From contig NZ_AMYT01000018.1 of NCBI RefSeq assembly GCF_000313915.1, positions 1 to 46,144 on the forward strand: 46,144 nucleotides of DNA, in the 5' to 3' direction. A program made the translations under genes and the position numbers. The stretch is from Catellicoccus marimammalium M35/04/3 (GTDB taxonomy: Bacteria > Bacillota > Bacilli > Lactobacillales > Catellicoccaceae). Positions 1 through 9,500 of this stretch are shown here, in pieces. Position 1 is the first letter of the stretch. The number at the start of each line of letters is the position of its first letter. The notes beneath the pieces were generated by a model. It searched no databases. It had not been told where the DNA came from and saw nothing but the letters and a program-made list of their open reading frames with translations.

Positions 1-94
1 TGCTCTTTGCCCTTGTCATCTCTCCTTTTCCCTCATGTTCTCAAGAAAGTGTGGGTTACAGGAACTCATAAATAGATTTCTAAGGAGAATTTAT
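1..94 (+). promoter_or_regulatory. Junction copy of leading-region hairpin repeat (right half)
   Basis: This is the right half of a hairpin repeat whose left half ends the window, read across the circular junction. TTGTCA lies at 13-18, a 17-nt spacer follows, then TGTTCT at 36-41. The same boxes and spacing occur at 44933-44961 and 1054-1082. CTCATGTT at 32-39 pairs with AACATGAG at 46113-46120, and CCCTTG pairs with CAAGGG at 46133-46138. A small GGGTT/AACTC hairpin follows, then the AGGAG site of the next gene. I infer a promoter that could be active when folded as single-stranded DNA. Confidence 0.6.
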
Positions 95-292
95 ATGGAA
101 GTTGGAAAAACTTATAAGGTTATTAACCCTTGTCAGATTGATGGAATTAACTTCAATGAAGGAGATATTTTAAAAGTAATATCTAAAAATAATATGAAAA
201 TAGAAGTCGAAAATATGGAGACAAAGGAAAAGAAATTTACTTATGGTATGTTTTTAGAAATTGCTTGTGAGGAGGTATCATCATGGGATTAG
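95..292 (+). CDS. Small hypothetical leading-region protein (65 aa)
   Basis: I do not recognise this 65-residue protein. It is rich in Lys and Glu and begins MEVGKTYKVINP, with alternating short hydrophobic and charged stretches suggesting a small beta-rich (SH3/OB-like) fold; that is only an impression. The start at 95 is chosen because TAAGGAG stands 8 bases upstream. The longer in-frame ORF from base 35 merely translates the upstream repeat, and the same MFSRKC peptide precedes other genes in this plasmid. It follows a hairpin-repeat promoter candidate and overlaps the next gene by 10 bases, so the two form a bicistron. A role in establishment in the recipient or in anti-defence is inferred only from position. 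Confidence 0.65.
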   Translation: MEVGKTYKVINPCQIDGINFNEGDILKVISKNNMKIEVENMETKEKKFTYGMFLEIACEEVSSWD

Positions 293-687
293 ATATGGGT
301 TTGATTGGAACATCAAAAAAAGACATTAAAAAAGAAGAAACATTGATTTATTGGCGAAAATCAAATGCTATTCATCGTTGGTTTTCTGAATATATTATTG
401 ATAAATATAACTTAGAAACTGATGAAATAGAAAACTGTAAAGAATATCCGATTGATAAAGAAGCACTAACTATTCTATTGGCTAATTGTAAGTTAGTGTT
501 AGATGACCATAACTTAGCAGAAACTATTTTACCTACTCAAGATGGCTTTTTCTTTGGAACAACGGAATATGATGAATATTATTTTGAAGATATAAGATAT
601 ACTGCTAGCTATTTAGATACCATTTTAAAAGTTCTATCTTTAACAGAGTCTGATGATATAGAGCTATCTTATGTAGCTTGGTGGTAA
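283..687 (+). CDS. Hypothetical protein of the MGLDM family (134 aa)
   Basis: The N terminus MGLDMGLIGT, the YWRKSNAIHRWF segment and the LLPTQ-like/GFFFG/YDEYYFED segments match, from memory, a widespread family of small phage and plasmid proteins of unknown function. AGGAGG lies directly upstream of the ATG. The gene overlaps the end of the preceding 65-aa gene and is followed by an intrinsic terminator at 699-724, so these two genes form one unit driven from the hairpin repeat across the junction. The protein is acidic overall with many aromatic residues. I cannot assign a biochemical function; the phage/plasmid distribution makes a role in host takeover or defence evasion possible. Confidence 0.75.
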   Translation: MGLDMGLIGTSKKDIKKEETLIYWRKSNAIHRWFSEYIIDKYNLETDEIENCKEYPIDKEALTILLANCKLVLDDHNLAETILPTQDGFFFGTTEYDEYYFEDIRYTASYLDTILKVLSLTESDDIELSYVAWW

Positions 688-698
688 AAACAATATAT

Positions 699-724
699 AG
701 AGGTGCTATTTAGTACCTCTTTTT
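699..724 (+). terminator. Intrinsic terminator after 134-aa gene
   Basis: An AGAGGTGCTA/TAGTACCTCT stem (one G-T pair) is followed by TTTTT. It lies 11 bases after the stop codon of the preceding gene. Confidence 0.75.
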
Positions 725-748
725 CTTTTGGGGGACATTTTTCTTTCT

Positions 749-1142
749 CTTATCGGAGCGAGCGACCCGCCCCCTCGCAAAACGTACATTGTACGTTTTA
801 ATTCCGATAAGGAAAAATGGGAAAATACTCCCTTTAGTCGCATTTTCTCCACCATTTTCTAAAGTGAGATAAAGAATTATAAGGTATAATAAATAAAAAA
901 TAATAACAGGAAAAAAGATGGCTAAAGCCACTTTTTGATTAAAAGAAGCTCCTTGCAGTCGCATGAAAGAAATCATTGCAGGACAATGATTCCTTATTTT
1001 GATTCTTTTAACATGAGTTCAGAGTCTTGCAAGGGACGTTTCACTCTTCGCCCTTGTCAATCCTCTTTTTCTCTCATGTTCTCAAGAAAATGTGAGGCAC
1101 GTAAGCAACACAAAGAATTTTTAATCAATAAGGAGAAAAATT
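749..1142 (+). promoter_or_regulatory. Leading-region hairpin repeat, copy upstream of the 216-aa gene
   Basis: This gene-free stretch is packed with inverted repeats. CTTATCGGA (749-757) pairs with TCCGATAAG (803-811). Inside are a GCGAG/CTCGC hairpin with a C-rich loop and a perfect AAAACGTACA palindrome (779-799). TGGC/GCCA followed by T5 lies at 918-935, and AATCATTG/CAATGATT near 972-992. AACATGAG (1010-1017) pairs with CTCATGTT (1072-1079), with nested CAAGGG/CCCTTG. TTGTCA at 1054-1059 and TGTTCT at 1077-1082 are 17 bases apart, as in two other copies. I infer a promoter usable from single-stranded template. Confidence 0.6.
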
Positions 1143-1793
1143 ATGTTTAATGAAAATAGTGGATACGTAGGATCAAGTCGTAGTGTAAGAAGTGCAGAAG
1201 CAATTGAAGAGTTTGAAATGCCTTTATCAATGATTGATAAAGCTACTATTCATGATTTTATTGATGAATTTGAAGAAGATGAAGATTATAAAGGATTAGA
1301 TCAATTAAGAGATTTATCTGTAACTCTTTGGAAATATGCTTGTAAACGAGCAGGAAATACAAGTTGGCACCACACAGGAAAATACTTTAATAGAACAAAC
1401 CATTATTCATTACCATATACAGCAGAATGGTTGTTAGATTATGGGGTAGATCGTTTGAAAGAAGATTACAAAGAAGATAAAGAAGAAGAGCGAAAAGAGA
1501 AAGCTAAGGAATTAGAAAATATGGAATTAGCAGTTGCTCAAATTCAAGTGTGGGGTGGTAGTAGAAGACACCCAAGATTATTAAAAATAGAAACTGTAAT
1601 GGGTGTAGTCAAAGGGGATTGGCTATATGCAGTTAGTGAATCAGAACAGTCTAAATATAAGATTTATGCAAATAAAGTAGAAAATATTAGTTATTTCAAA
1701 ATGGACGAATATTATTCTAAATTAATCAAACGTTTTCCAGAATTTAAAGCGATGAAACGTCAAATTAATCAATGTGTAAAACGTTTAAAATAA
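1143..1793 (+). CDS. Hypothetical leading-region protein (216 aa)
   Basis: The N-terminal GYVGSSRSVRSAEAIEEFEMP pattern resembles a family of Firmicute plasmid proteins (GYxGxSxSxxAxxAYExGExP) that I know only as hypothetical. Residues 1-70 are acidic. The middle holds a long charged helix (EDKEEERKEKAKELE), and the C terminus is basic. AAGGAG stands 8 bases before the ATG. The gene is alone between its hairpin-repeat promoter candidate and a terminator at 1797-1828. Its plus orientation, opposite to all transfer genes, and its shared upstream element tie it to the genes at 95, 283, 45024 and 45304. Function is unknown. Confidence 0.75.
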   Translation: MFNENSGYVGSSRSVRSAEAIEEFEMPLSMIDKATIHDFIDEFEEDEDYKGLDQLRDLSVTLWKYACKRAGNTSWHHTGKYFNRTNHYSLPYTAEWLLDYGVDRLKEDYKEDKEEERKEKAKELENMELAVAQIQVWGGSRRHPRLLKIETVMGVVKGDWLYAVSESEQSKYKIYANKVENISYFKMDEYYSKLIKRFPEFKAMKRQINQCVKRLK

Positions 1794-1796
1794 AAG

Positions 1797-1830
1797 AAAA
1801 AGGCTAGAATTTCTAGTCTTCTTTTTTATT
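1797..1830 (+). terminator. Intrinsic terminator
   Basis: GGCTAGAA/TTTCTAGTC hairpin followed by a T-rich tract immediately after the stop codon at 1793. Confidence 0.65.
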
Positions 1831-1887
1831 TCAATATATGATAATATTTATTTGTATACCTTTATTTTTTATTATATGAAACCACAT

Positions 1888-1918
1888 GGTAGATCTGTAT
1901 AGGTCTACCACTTTTTTA
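1888..1918 (+). terminator. Second intrinsic terminator
   Basis: TGGTAGATCT/AGGTCTACCA stem followed by CTTTTTT. No gene ends immediately before it, so it may be the relic of a lost gene or a back-up terminator. The surrounding 1831-2115 is AT-rich and otherwise without genes. Confidence 0.6.
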
Positions 1919-1946
1919 TGTTAAAATGAATACGTAGTGTGTAAAC

Positions 1947-2004
1947 AATCAAAAGGAGAGCAGGTCATATAAGGCTTGCTCTTTTATTTTTATATTTATT
2001 TCAA
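1947..2004. repeat. Left direct repeat flanking the exonuclease gene (terminator-like)
   Basis: AATCAAAAGGAGAGCAGGTC and the following ~35 bases recur at 3744-3813 with few differences. The repeat contains a GAGAGCA.../TGCTCTT hairpin and T-run. The right copy also covers the 3' end of the topoisomerase gene, so the left copy looks like a duplicate of that end. Confidence 0.75.
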
Positions 2005-2115
2005 TAATGTAATTTATTTTCCAAAAAATAAATATGGATTTACATAATAATTTCAAATATGATAAAAGTGAGTATATAGTTATCTAATTAAAAATAAAAG
2101 ATGGTGAGAGGATTT

Positions 2116-3741
2116 ATGAAATTAATTAATTTATTACGAAAAATATTTTATAAAGATGATTTAACTGAAAAAGAGAGTACATGTATAAATGAATTTGATA
2201 TAAGAAAAGAAAATGAAGAAAATGATGATACCAATTTTATTTGCAAAAAGAAAAATAATGAAGTTAATATATACGGTGTTTCTTTAGATAAAGATGTTTA
2301 TGATCTGTTACGCAAAAAATATATCGCATTTGATGTAGAAACTACTGGTTTAAATGAATCTGTTGATAGAATTATCGAAATAGGAGCGATTATTTATGAA
2401 AATGGTATCCCTACAAAAAGATATGAAACACTTGTAAATGCAAAAGTAGAGGTTCCACAATCTGCAACTAACATTAATCATATAACTAATGAAATGTTAC
2501 AAAATGCACCTCAAGAAAAAGAATGTTACGAAAATTTAGTAGAGTTTTTAGGTGATGCATTGAACGGAGAAACTATAATATGTGCTCATAATGCTAAATT
2601 TGATATGAAATTTTTATCTGCAACTTTAAAAAGATTAGGTTATGATGCCAATATATCCTATATTGATACACTTGCTTTATCTAGAATATATGTAAAGGGA
2701 TTAATTAATTATAAGCAAAATACAGTGGCAGAACATTTTAATTTATGTAATAAAAATTTACATAGAGCAGGAAGTGATGCAGAAATTTGCGGAAATATTC
2801 TTTGGAATCTATTAGATATTATTAATATAGAATATGAAAAAAGAAGACCTACGTCTGATGAATTAGAAGTTTGTGCCGTAATTCAAAATATTATATCAAA
2901 AAAAAATAATGCAGAAGAATCATTGGCATTTTATAAATTGAGTGGTAATTATGTGGAAGTATCTTTTTTAAGAAATAATTTACGATATGGTATGTTTAAA
3001 TTTAAATTTGCTAAAAAGGGTAAGTATATTATTGTTTCGAAAAACATACAAAATATCGAAAATTTTGCTACAGAATTTTGTGTAGAAAGTGAAGGTGGAA
3101 AAGATTTTATACGCCTATTTTTCAATTCGCCACTTGAATTGGAGAAAATAGATCAGTATCTTTTTGATGTATATAAGAAAACTAAAAATACTGCTATCAA
3201 GAATCAAGAAATTATGAATAGATATAGATCTGATAGTAAATTAAGTGATGGGTATCGTAATATATTCAATAATTATTTATTAGAAAAAGATATTAAAGAA
3301 TTACTGAATATAGTTAGGAATAAACAATATCCAATATGCAATCCAATATGCAAAGTTATTCCAGAAATATCTGTTAATAGGGAAGATATAGAAATTCATC
3401 CTATACATAATAGAATTCCTATAGATCAGATTAAAACATTAGAACATTCTCCTAAGGCTATCAAACAACGATTTGTATTGTTTGAAAAAGGAGAAATTCT
3501 TAGAAAGGAAGGAAATATAAAAGAAGCTATTAGATTATATGATAAAGCTAGATATAATGGATATGATGCACCCGCTTTATATAAATCATATGCAATGGCG
3601 TATAGAAAATTAAAAGATTATGATAATGAAATAGCTATTCTCGATGAAGGAATTGCACAATATAAAAATCATAATACTTTAATAACTAGAAGACAAAGAG
3701 CAATTCAATTATTATTAAAACAGAGAAATAAAAATACATAG
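2116..3741 (+). CDS. DnaQ-like DEDDh 3'-5' exonuclease with C-terminal TPR-like repeats
   Basis: The exonuclease domain (about residues 68-235) shows FDVETTG (motif I Asp and Glu), HNAKFD (motif II) and a HRAGSDAE segment (motif III His and Asp), the DEDDh set of DNA polymerase III epsilon-like nucleases. A middle region I do not recognise follows. The last ~90 residues (LFEKGEILRKEGNIKEAIRLYDKA onward) look like two TPR helical pairs. It probably degrades or trims DNA or RNA 3' ends. The start at 2116 (MKLINLL) follows GAGAGG; an ATG at 2101 is also in frame. The gene is flanked by direct repeats and converges on topB, so it appears to be an inserted cargo gene. A defence role is possible but unproven. 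Confidence 0.8.
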   Translation: MKLINLLRKIFYKDDLTEKESTCINEFDIRKENEENDDTNFICKKKNNEVNIYGVSLDKDVYDLLRKKYIAFDVETTGLNESVDRIIEIGAIIYENGIPTKRYETLVNAKVEVPQSATNINHITNEMLQNAPQEKECYENLVEFLGDALNGETIICAHNAKFDMKFLSATLKRLGYDANISYIDTLALSRIYVKGLINYKQNTVAEHFNLCNKNLHRAGSDAEICGNILWNLLDIINIEYEKRRPTSDELEVCAVIQNIISKKNNAEESLAFYKLSGNYVEVSFLRNNLRYGMFKFKFAKKGKYIIVSKNIQNIENFATEFCVESEGGKDFIRLFFNSPLELEKIDQYLFDVYKKTKNTAIKNQEIMNRYRSDSKLSDGYRNIFNNYLLEKDIKELLNIVRNKQYPICNPICKVIPEISVNREDIEIHPIHNRIPIDQIKTLEHSPKAIKQRFVLFEKGEILRKEGNIKEAIRLYDKARYNGYDAPALYKSYAMAYRKLKDYDNEIAILDEGIAQYKNHNTLITRRQRAIQLLLKQRNKNT

Positions 3742-3743
3742 AT

Positions 3744-3813
3744 AATCAAAAGGAGAGCAGGTCATATAAGACTTGCTCTCTTCTTTTATATTATTTATTT
3801 TCAAATTCCATTT
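3744..3813. repeat. Right direct repeat and bidirectional terminator between exonuclease and topB
   Basis: GAGAGCA/TGCTCTC hairpin followed by a T-rich tract, sitting between convergent genes. The sequence duplicates 1947-2004 and runs into the topB 3' end. Confidence 0.75.
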
Positions 3814-5953
3814 GTACTTTACCATCTTTAATGATTAAAGAAGCAGTATAATTCTTTTTATTCTTTGATTTAAAAGTCATAGGATCCGTTTTTTGTCCAT
3901 TCACTAACTTCATTAATTGTTGTTTAGGAATCTTCTTTCCTCCCCATGTTTTAGGAATTGCAGGAGAATGACATTCTTTATAGTTTTCACAAGAATAGAA
4001 TTTACCTTTATCTAAAATATTTCCCTGACAAACAGGACATTTACATAATACAGAATCCTTCTCAATAGACGCTTTTCTATCACTTAACGATTGTTGAATA
4101 TATTGATTATCCTTCATTGCAGTTGGTAAATTGGATACTTCGTGATTAATAAATTTTTGAATGTTTTGTAAAAAATGAGCTTGTAAAGTCTTTGCTTGCT
4201 GGGCGTTTTGAGCTTTACCAATATTGGACAATGATTTTTCCCATTTGGCAGTCATTTCTGCACTCTTCATTAGAGGAATTTCTTCAATTAATTGACAAAG
4301 AAGATTTCCGTTTTCAGTAACCATAATTTGATTTTTCTGAATGGTAATATATTCACGCTTCTTCAAAGTTTCAATAATCCCTGCTCGTGTAGCTTCTGTC
4401 CCAATCCCTTCCACTTCTGAAAGAATCGCTTTTTCATCATCATCTTCAACGGTTTTTCCAACATTCTTCATTGCTGTAATCAACGTTCCTTCTGTAAAGT
4501 ATTTTGGAGACTTAGTTTCTTTATTTAATGTTTCTAATTTGACCTCACATGGATCCCCTACACTTACCTTTGGAAGTGTTTGATTTTCTGAATCTTCTTT
4601 TGCTGGAGTAGATAATAAGGCTTTCCACCCTTGTTCTAACGGGGTATTTCCTTTAGTTTCAAAAGTTAATGATTGATATTGAGTTGTAATCTTCGTTTCT
4701 GAATAGCGGTAAGGTGGGTAGAACATTGCTAGAGTTTGTTTTAATACCAATTGATAGATTTTTTGTTCTAGATCTCCTAATTTATTCCATTGTTGTGGGT
4801 TAGGCACATTTTTTGTTGGAATAATTGCATGGTGTTCTTGTACTTTTTTATTATTTACATATCGAGAATTGATAGACATATTTAAGTTATTTGGCTTTTC
4901 AATCGATAAATAAGTAAAGTAATCATCAATATGTTCCGCTAGATAAATAAATTCTTGATCCGTAATGTAGTTACAATCCGTTCTAGGATATGTAAGTAAT
5001 TTTGCTTCATATAGATTTTGAACAGCTTGTAAGGTTTGACTTGCACTTGCTTTGTATAAAGAATTTGCCTTACTTTGTAATTGACTTAGGCTAAATAGTT
5101 TAGGACTATGAGTTGATTTTTCTTTGACTTCTACATTTTGAATCAATCCTGTATGTTGATAAGGATTGATTTGAGAGAAGAAAGATTGATATTCTTCATC
5201 AGTAAAGAATTTTTTCTCTGGAACAAGTTTTCCTGTAAATTGACCATTTTGGTGGTTGATGTTTGCTTGAACCTCTTTATAAGGCTGAGGTTTAAAAGTT
5301 TCAATTTCTCTATTACGATCATAAATCATATAAAGTGTTGGTGTCTGTACTCGACCAATCGAAAGGACAGTTCTAAAGTTAGGAATTTGATCATGTGTCA
5401 GAATGCTTACTAATCGAGATAAATTCATACCCACAAGCCAATCTGCTTGAGAACGTGTTTGAGCTTCAATAAAGTAATTGTAGGTTTCTTCGTTAGATTT
5501 TAATGTAGTAAACCCCTTACGAATCACGTCTTTTTCTAAAGAATTAATCCATAGACGTTTAATCATTTTGTTGGAACAACCAGCAAGCATAATAATTAAG
5601 CGAGCAATTGCCTCTCCTTCACGATCAATATCTGTCGCAATAATAATTTCATCTGCTTCTTGTAGGTGTTTTTTCACGATAGAAAATTGAGCTTGTTTGT
5701 CTTTAGATACTCCATATTGGAAAGTTTCTGGAATCATTGGTAATTGAGATAGATCCCATTTTCCCCATTCTTCTTTATATTCACTAGGTTGTTTTAATCC
5801 TACTAAGTGTCCGAACCCATAAGTAATTACACATTGACCATTAAATAAAGAATCTTGTACTTCAATATATCCTTTGTATTCTTTGCTTTGTTGCATAGCT
5901 CCTGCATATGCACGAGCTTGATTTGGTTTTTCTGCTAAAATGACAGTTTTCAT
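3791..5953 (-). CDS. topB: Type IA DNA topoisomerase (topoisomerase III)
   Basis: At 720 residues this is a full-length type IA topoisomerase. The N-terminal Toprim has ILAEKP (Glu8) and the acidic triad ATDIDREGEA (Asp108, Asp110, Glu112). GRVQTPTLYMIYDR is at 200-213 and the catalytic tyrosine is Tyr322 in TYPRTD. A C-terminal zinc-ribbon-like segment with CPVC...C...C follows. It would decatenate or relax single-stranded regions during replication or DNA transfer. Topoisomerases of this type are encoded in the trs/tra regions of pGO1-like plasmids (TrsI), which fits its place downstream of ltrC and the relaxase. AAGGAG precedes the ATG, and a terminator at 5976-6006 separates it from the upstream CPBP gene. 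Confidence 0.95.
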   Translation of the reverse strand: MKTVILAEKPNQARAYAGAMQQSKEYKGYIEVQDSLFNGQCVITYGFGHLVGLKQPSEYKEEWGKWDLSQLPMIPETFQYGVSKDKQAQFSIVKKHLQEADEIIIATDIDREGEAIARLIIMLAGCSNKMIKRLWINSLEKDVIRKGFTTLKSNEETYNYFIEAQTRSQADWLVGMNLSRLVSILTHDQIPNFRTVLSIGRVQTPTLYMIYDRNREIETFKPQPYKEVQANINHQNGQFTGKLVPEKKFFTDEEYQSFFSQINPYQHTGLIQNVEVKEKSTHSPKLFSLSQLQSKANSLYKASASQTLQAVQNLYEAKLLTYPRTDCNYITDQEFIYLAEHIDDYFTYLSIEKPNNLNMSINSRYVNNKKVQEHHAIIPTKNVPNPQQWNKLGDLEQKIYQLVLKQTLAMFYPPYRYSETKITTQYQSLTFETKGNTPLEQGWKALLSTPAKEDSENQTLPKVSVGDPCEVKLETLNKETKSPKYFTEGTLITAMKNVGKTVEDDDEKAILSEVEGIGTEATRAGIIETLKKREYITIQKNQIMVTENGNLLCQLIEEIPLMKSAEMTAKWEKSLSNIGKAQNAQQAKTLQAHFLQNIQKFINHEVSNLPTAMKDNQYIQQSLSDRKASIEKDSVLCKCPVCQGNILDKGKFYSCENYKECHSPAIPKTWGGKKIPKQQLMKLVNGQKTDPMTFKSKNKKNYTASLIIKDGKVQMEFENK

Positions 5954-5975
5954 AATTTTATCTCCTTCTATAAAT

Positions 5976-6006
5976 AAAAAGAGAAGATATAAACTATCTT
6001 CTCTTC
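5976..6006 (-). terminator. Intrinsic terminator between CPBP gene and topB
   Basis: Read on the minus strand, an AAGAGAAGATA/TATCTTCTCTT stem is followed by TTTTTA. Confidence 0.75.
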
Positions 6007-6041
6007 ATCAATTATTAAATCTAGTATCTTTTAACCATTAT

Positions 6042-6479
6042 TTAGATAAATAAGGGAAGACTAACACTTAAATTATATAAAATATGAGCGATAATCGAAG
6101 AATAATTATCTTGATTTTTCCATCTCAATACTCCATAAATCAATCCATTAATAAAAAATGGAAGTAAGAATGTTTGTGGTAAGTGATAACACGCAAATAG
6201 ACCTGCACTGATCACAATAGCAATTGCTTGATGATATTTCCAATGGAATTTTCTTGCTACTTTATCTAATGCTGGAATCAATCCGTCCCTAAAAATTAAT
6301 TCTTCTAGAATAGGAGCAAGGATTATTGCATAAAGAATAGCTCCTGTATTTGGAAAAATAGCTTCTTTTGGAATAATACTTTGTTTTTGAAAAACTAATT
6401 GTATAGATGTACAAATAAAAGAAGAAAGCCATAATCCAATAAAAGAAAATAGAATGTTTTTAACTTTTTTCATACTCAT
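6042..6479 (-). CDS. CPBP-family intramembrane protease (CAAX/Abi type), short
   Basis: A 145-residue multi-pass membrane protein with the family's motifs: motif 1 APILEELIFR (Glu59, Glu60, Arg64), motif 2 FACYHLP (His99) and motif 3 IIAHILYN (His132, Asn136). It is shorter than most relatives (about 200-250 aa) but keeps the catalytic core. Family members cleave prenylated or signal peptides, and in Gram-positive bacteria some provide bacteriocin immunity or appear as Abi proteins. Its location between ltrC and topB in the mobilisation block suggests carriage with the transfer genes. A hairpin at 6484-6503 lies just before the start and may sequester the ribosome binding site. Confidence 0.85.
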   Translation of the reverse strand: MSMKKVKNILFSFIGLWLSSFICTSIQLVFQKQSIIPKEAIFPNTGAILYAIILAPILEELIFRDGLIPALDKVARKFHWKYHQAIAIVISAGLFACYHLPQTFLLPFFINGLIYGVLRWKNQDNYSSIIAHILYNLSVSLPLFI

Positions 6480-6483
6480 AAAT

Positions 6484-6503
6484 GAGGGGAATTTCTTCCC
6501 CTC
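6484..6503. terminator. Hairpin between ltrC and the CPBP gene
   Basis: GAGGGGAA/TTCCCCTC, eight perfect pairs around a 4-nt loop. It lacks a clear U-tract on the minus strand, so it may act on translation of the CPBP gene rather than as a terminator. Confidence 0.4.
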
Positions 6504-6547
6504 TCCCCTTTTATTTTAGTTGATAAATATATTATTATTTTAACATA

Positions 6548-9500
6548 TTATCTTTCTAAGTTTTCGTTATTTTGACGATACATTTGTTGATTTTGTTCTT
6601 GTTTTCGTTTCTTTTTCGCTTGTTCTTTGAATGAATTTGGATAAACCTCAAGCTCTAACTCATTATCTGTCTTTAAATCTGCTCTATCTGAATAAATAAT
6701 CGTATCTTCTATTCCTTTTTGTTGTTGGTAATGAGTGATTACACTCTCGTTGTCATTTGTAACGATATATTGAGTGTCTTGTTCCCAACCATTCACTTCT
6801 AAATAACAGAATAATTCATTTGGATCTTTAAATCCTCGTAAATGTTTAGGTTCTCCGAATGAAAGTTGTAAAGTGTTTGGCTCTTTTCCATGATGAACCC
6901 ACTCTTTTGTTTGTTTATCATATTGACTATAGCCAACACGGTTTCCATCTTTTTCCCATTCTAGCAATAGATAAGATGGACATACTTTCATCAATTTACG
7001 TTCTTCTAATTGTGTGGCTAGTTCTAGTGGAATAGGGACTTCTTGAATCACTTCATTTCTCAATTCAAAAGCATTTTCAATCACTTCATCGTTAGAATAA
7101 CTTGGAAGCACTGCTTCTAAAATATCTGGATCTAATTCATGAATCATTTCTTCGGTTAAGTTTGCTGGTGGGTTTAATAACCCAACTAAATTTCCATTAT
7201 GAGCTACGACTTCCCCATAGATTTTAGACTCTCCATTCATTTGACGTTGATAATCTTGTAGGTTATCAAAAGTTACTGTTTCTACTGCTAAAGAATGATT
7301 GTTAGGAATCTTTTGTTTTTCTTGATAGAAGGCAGTTGTTGCTTCTTCATAAGTATCATAAACGCCTATATTTTCTTCATAATGACGAATATACATTTTC
7401 CCTTGTTGCTCTACAGAATATGAATTTACTTCATATTGTTTGTAGTTTTGTTCTTTAGGTGGAATCTGTGTTGGTTCGTTCACTTCTTTTTTAACCTCTT
7501 CTACGGGTTCTTCTTTTTGGATTTCAATTACTGGAAGAGGAAGCTGATCTTTTTGTAAAACTTCGTTCCAATCTTTTTGAGTGGTTGGTAGATCTGTAGA
7601 TACTACAGTTTTAAAAGGTTCATTGGTTTCTTTATTAACAAAATTAAATGCTGGAATGCGTTCCGCAAAGCTCGCAAATTCTTGCCCTGCTTCGTCATTA
7701 TCTGTACAAATCACAATACTTTCTACAGAGATATTTTTATCTTCAATCAAATGCTTGTAAGTTTCCATCATAACATTTTCTTTTAATCCGTCCATAGACA
7801 AGTACATCGTATCTTTTTCTAAACCATGTAAAGTCGCATAACTCATAGCGTCAATAGAAGACTCAAATACTTTTAAATGTTTAGGTTGCCCATTCGTGAA
7901 GTTAAATCCATATCCACTTGTAGAATTACGTTGAATCGATTTCCAATGAGTTCGACCGTTAAATGATTTTTTCATTTTAACTGTTCCCTGCTCGCTCGCT
8001 CCAACAATATGGTTATTTTCATCTTTCCATAAAAATACAACATTATTACGTTGATCTTGCACGATATTTCCTTGTTCATGTAACCAATCTACAAGGTTTG
8101 GATCAATTTTTCGTTCATTTACTAAGTAGTTTTTCGCTTGTTGGAAGGAAGCACTTTCTTTAGAAGAATCGTATTCATAAGGTTGATGACTTTGTTGTTC
8201 TACCTTTGATAAGTCAATCGTTGAATAATCTCCTTCATTAATCCAATCTACTGCTTGTTTAAAATCATCAATACCAACGACTTTTCTAGCAAATTCAATA
8301 GGATCTCCACCGAATTGTCCATTATTTTCATAGAAGTTATTTTTGTTTACCGTAAACACCATAGATCGATTATTGGCGTCTCGATATTGATTGGCTGAAT
8401 CTCTATGTAATGTAATTCCTGCTCGTTGTGCTACTTCTAGAATGTTTACACTTTTAGCATATTCAACCTTCTGCATGAATTTTTGGTTTGGATACTGAGT
8501 TTTTCTTGTTAGATGATATTTTAAATTTAATTCATCTAGTTTTTCTTTATAGATTTCTTGTTTTGTTTGATTATCATAGGTCTTTTGTAGAATCATATCT
8601 AGTTTTTCTTTTTCTTCTTGAGAAGAAGAAGGTAAGCTCTTTTGTAAATATTCTAACGCTGCTTGACACGCTTCAATTTTTGCTGGGCGTGGTTTATCAA
8701 AATCACGGATAAAGTATCCTTTTAAATCTTGTGTAACTTCGTCAAAGTAAATATGGTAATCAAAAGAACGATTTTTAAATTGAGTTTTAACATTGTAGTG
8801 ATCATATACTTCTACAGAATAAGGATTTTTCTTTACTTCTTCCTGTAAGTCTTCCAATGTTTCTCTATATTCTACAAATTTTTCTGGCAAGTAAGAATCA
8901 ATAGAAGGGAATTGTCCTAAATCAAATCGTAATTCTTCATAATAGTTAGGAGTTGTATGCAATCGTACATAAGCCTTATCGATACTATCTTCTTCATCTT
9001 CATAAAGGTTTCCTAACAATTCATCGAACTCATCTAATGTATAAATATGTTTATCAATTCTAGGATCTTCTGAAAATTCAATCGTTAAATATGGTGTTTC
9101 TAATTGTCCGTCAATCTGAGTTTTAGAACTCAAATTCATAAATTTAACTTTTTCTTCATCAGAAAAATCTTCTAAGAAAGAATAGTCTAAATCATATTTG
9201 TAAATTCCTCGACTCACTTCATCTTTCATTCTTAAGTAGTCATCATAGGTTTCAAATGGTAATAATTTTTCTTGAATAAGGTATTCAATGACTTCTTTTT
9301 GATAGCGAAGAGGTACAAGTTCATATTTTTCTGGATCATAATAGTTAATGTCGCAAATTCCTTTTTTCAAATCATAGCTAACACTAACATCTTTAGAATC
9401 TCCTGCTTGATTGATGATTTCAATAGAATATCCTTGACCATCTTTTGCACGATCATAGACATAATTTTTTAAAATCATATCGTAATGATATAAGCTAATA

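Noticed and set aside
35-94. N-terminal extension (MFSRKC...) of the 65-aa gene; the same peptide before the 95-aa gene at 44949-45023
   Set aside because: It is translation of the shared hairpin repeat. In the third copy (1077-1150) the frame stops before the gene, and true starts have ribosome sites further downstream.
710-976. Minus-strand ORF of 88 codons
   Set aside because: It runs through the hairpin repeat and terminator region, with no ribosome site and unnatural composition.
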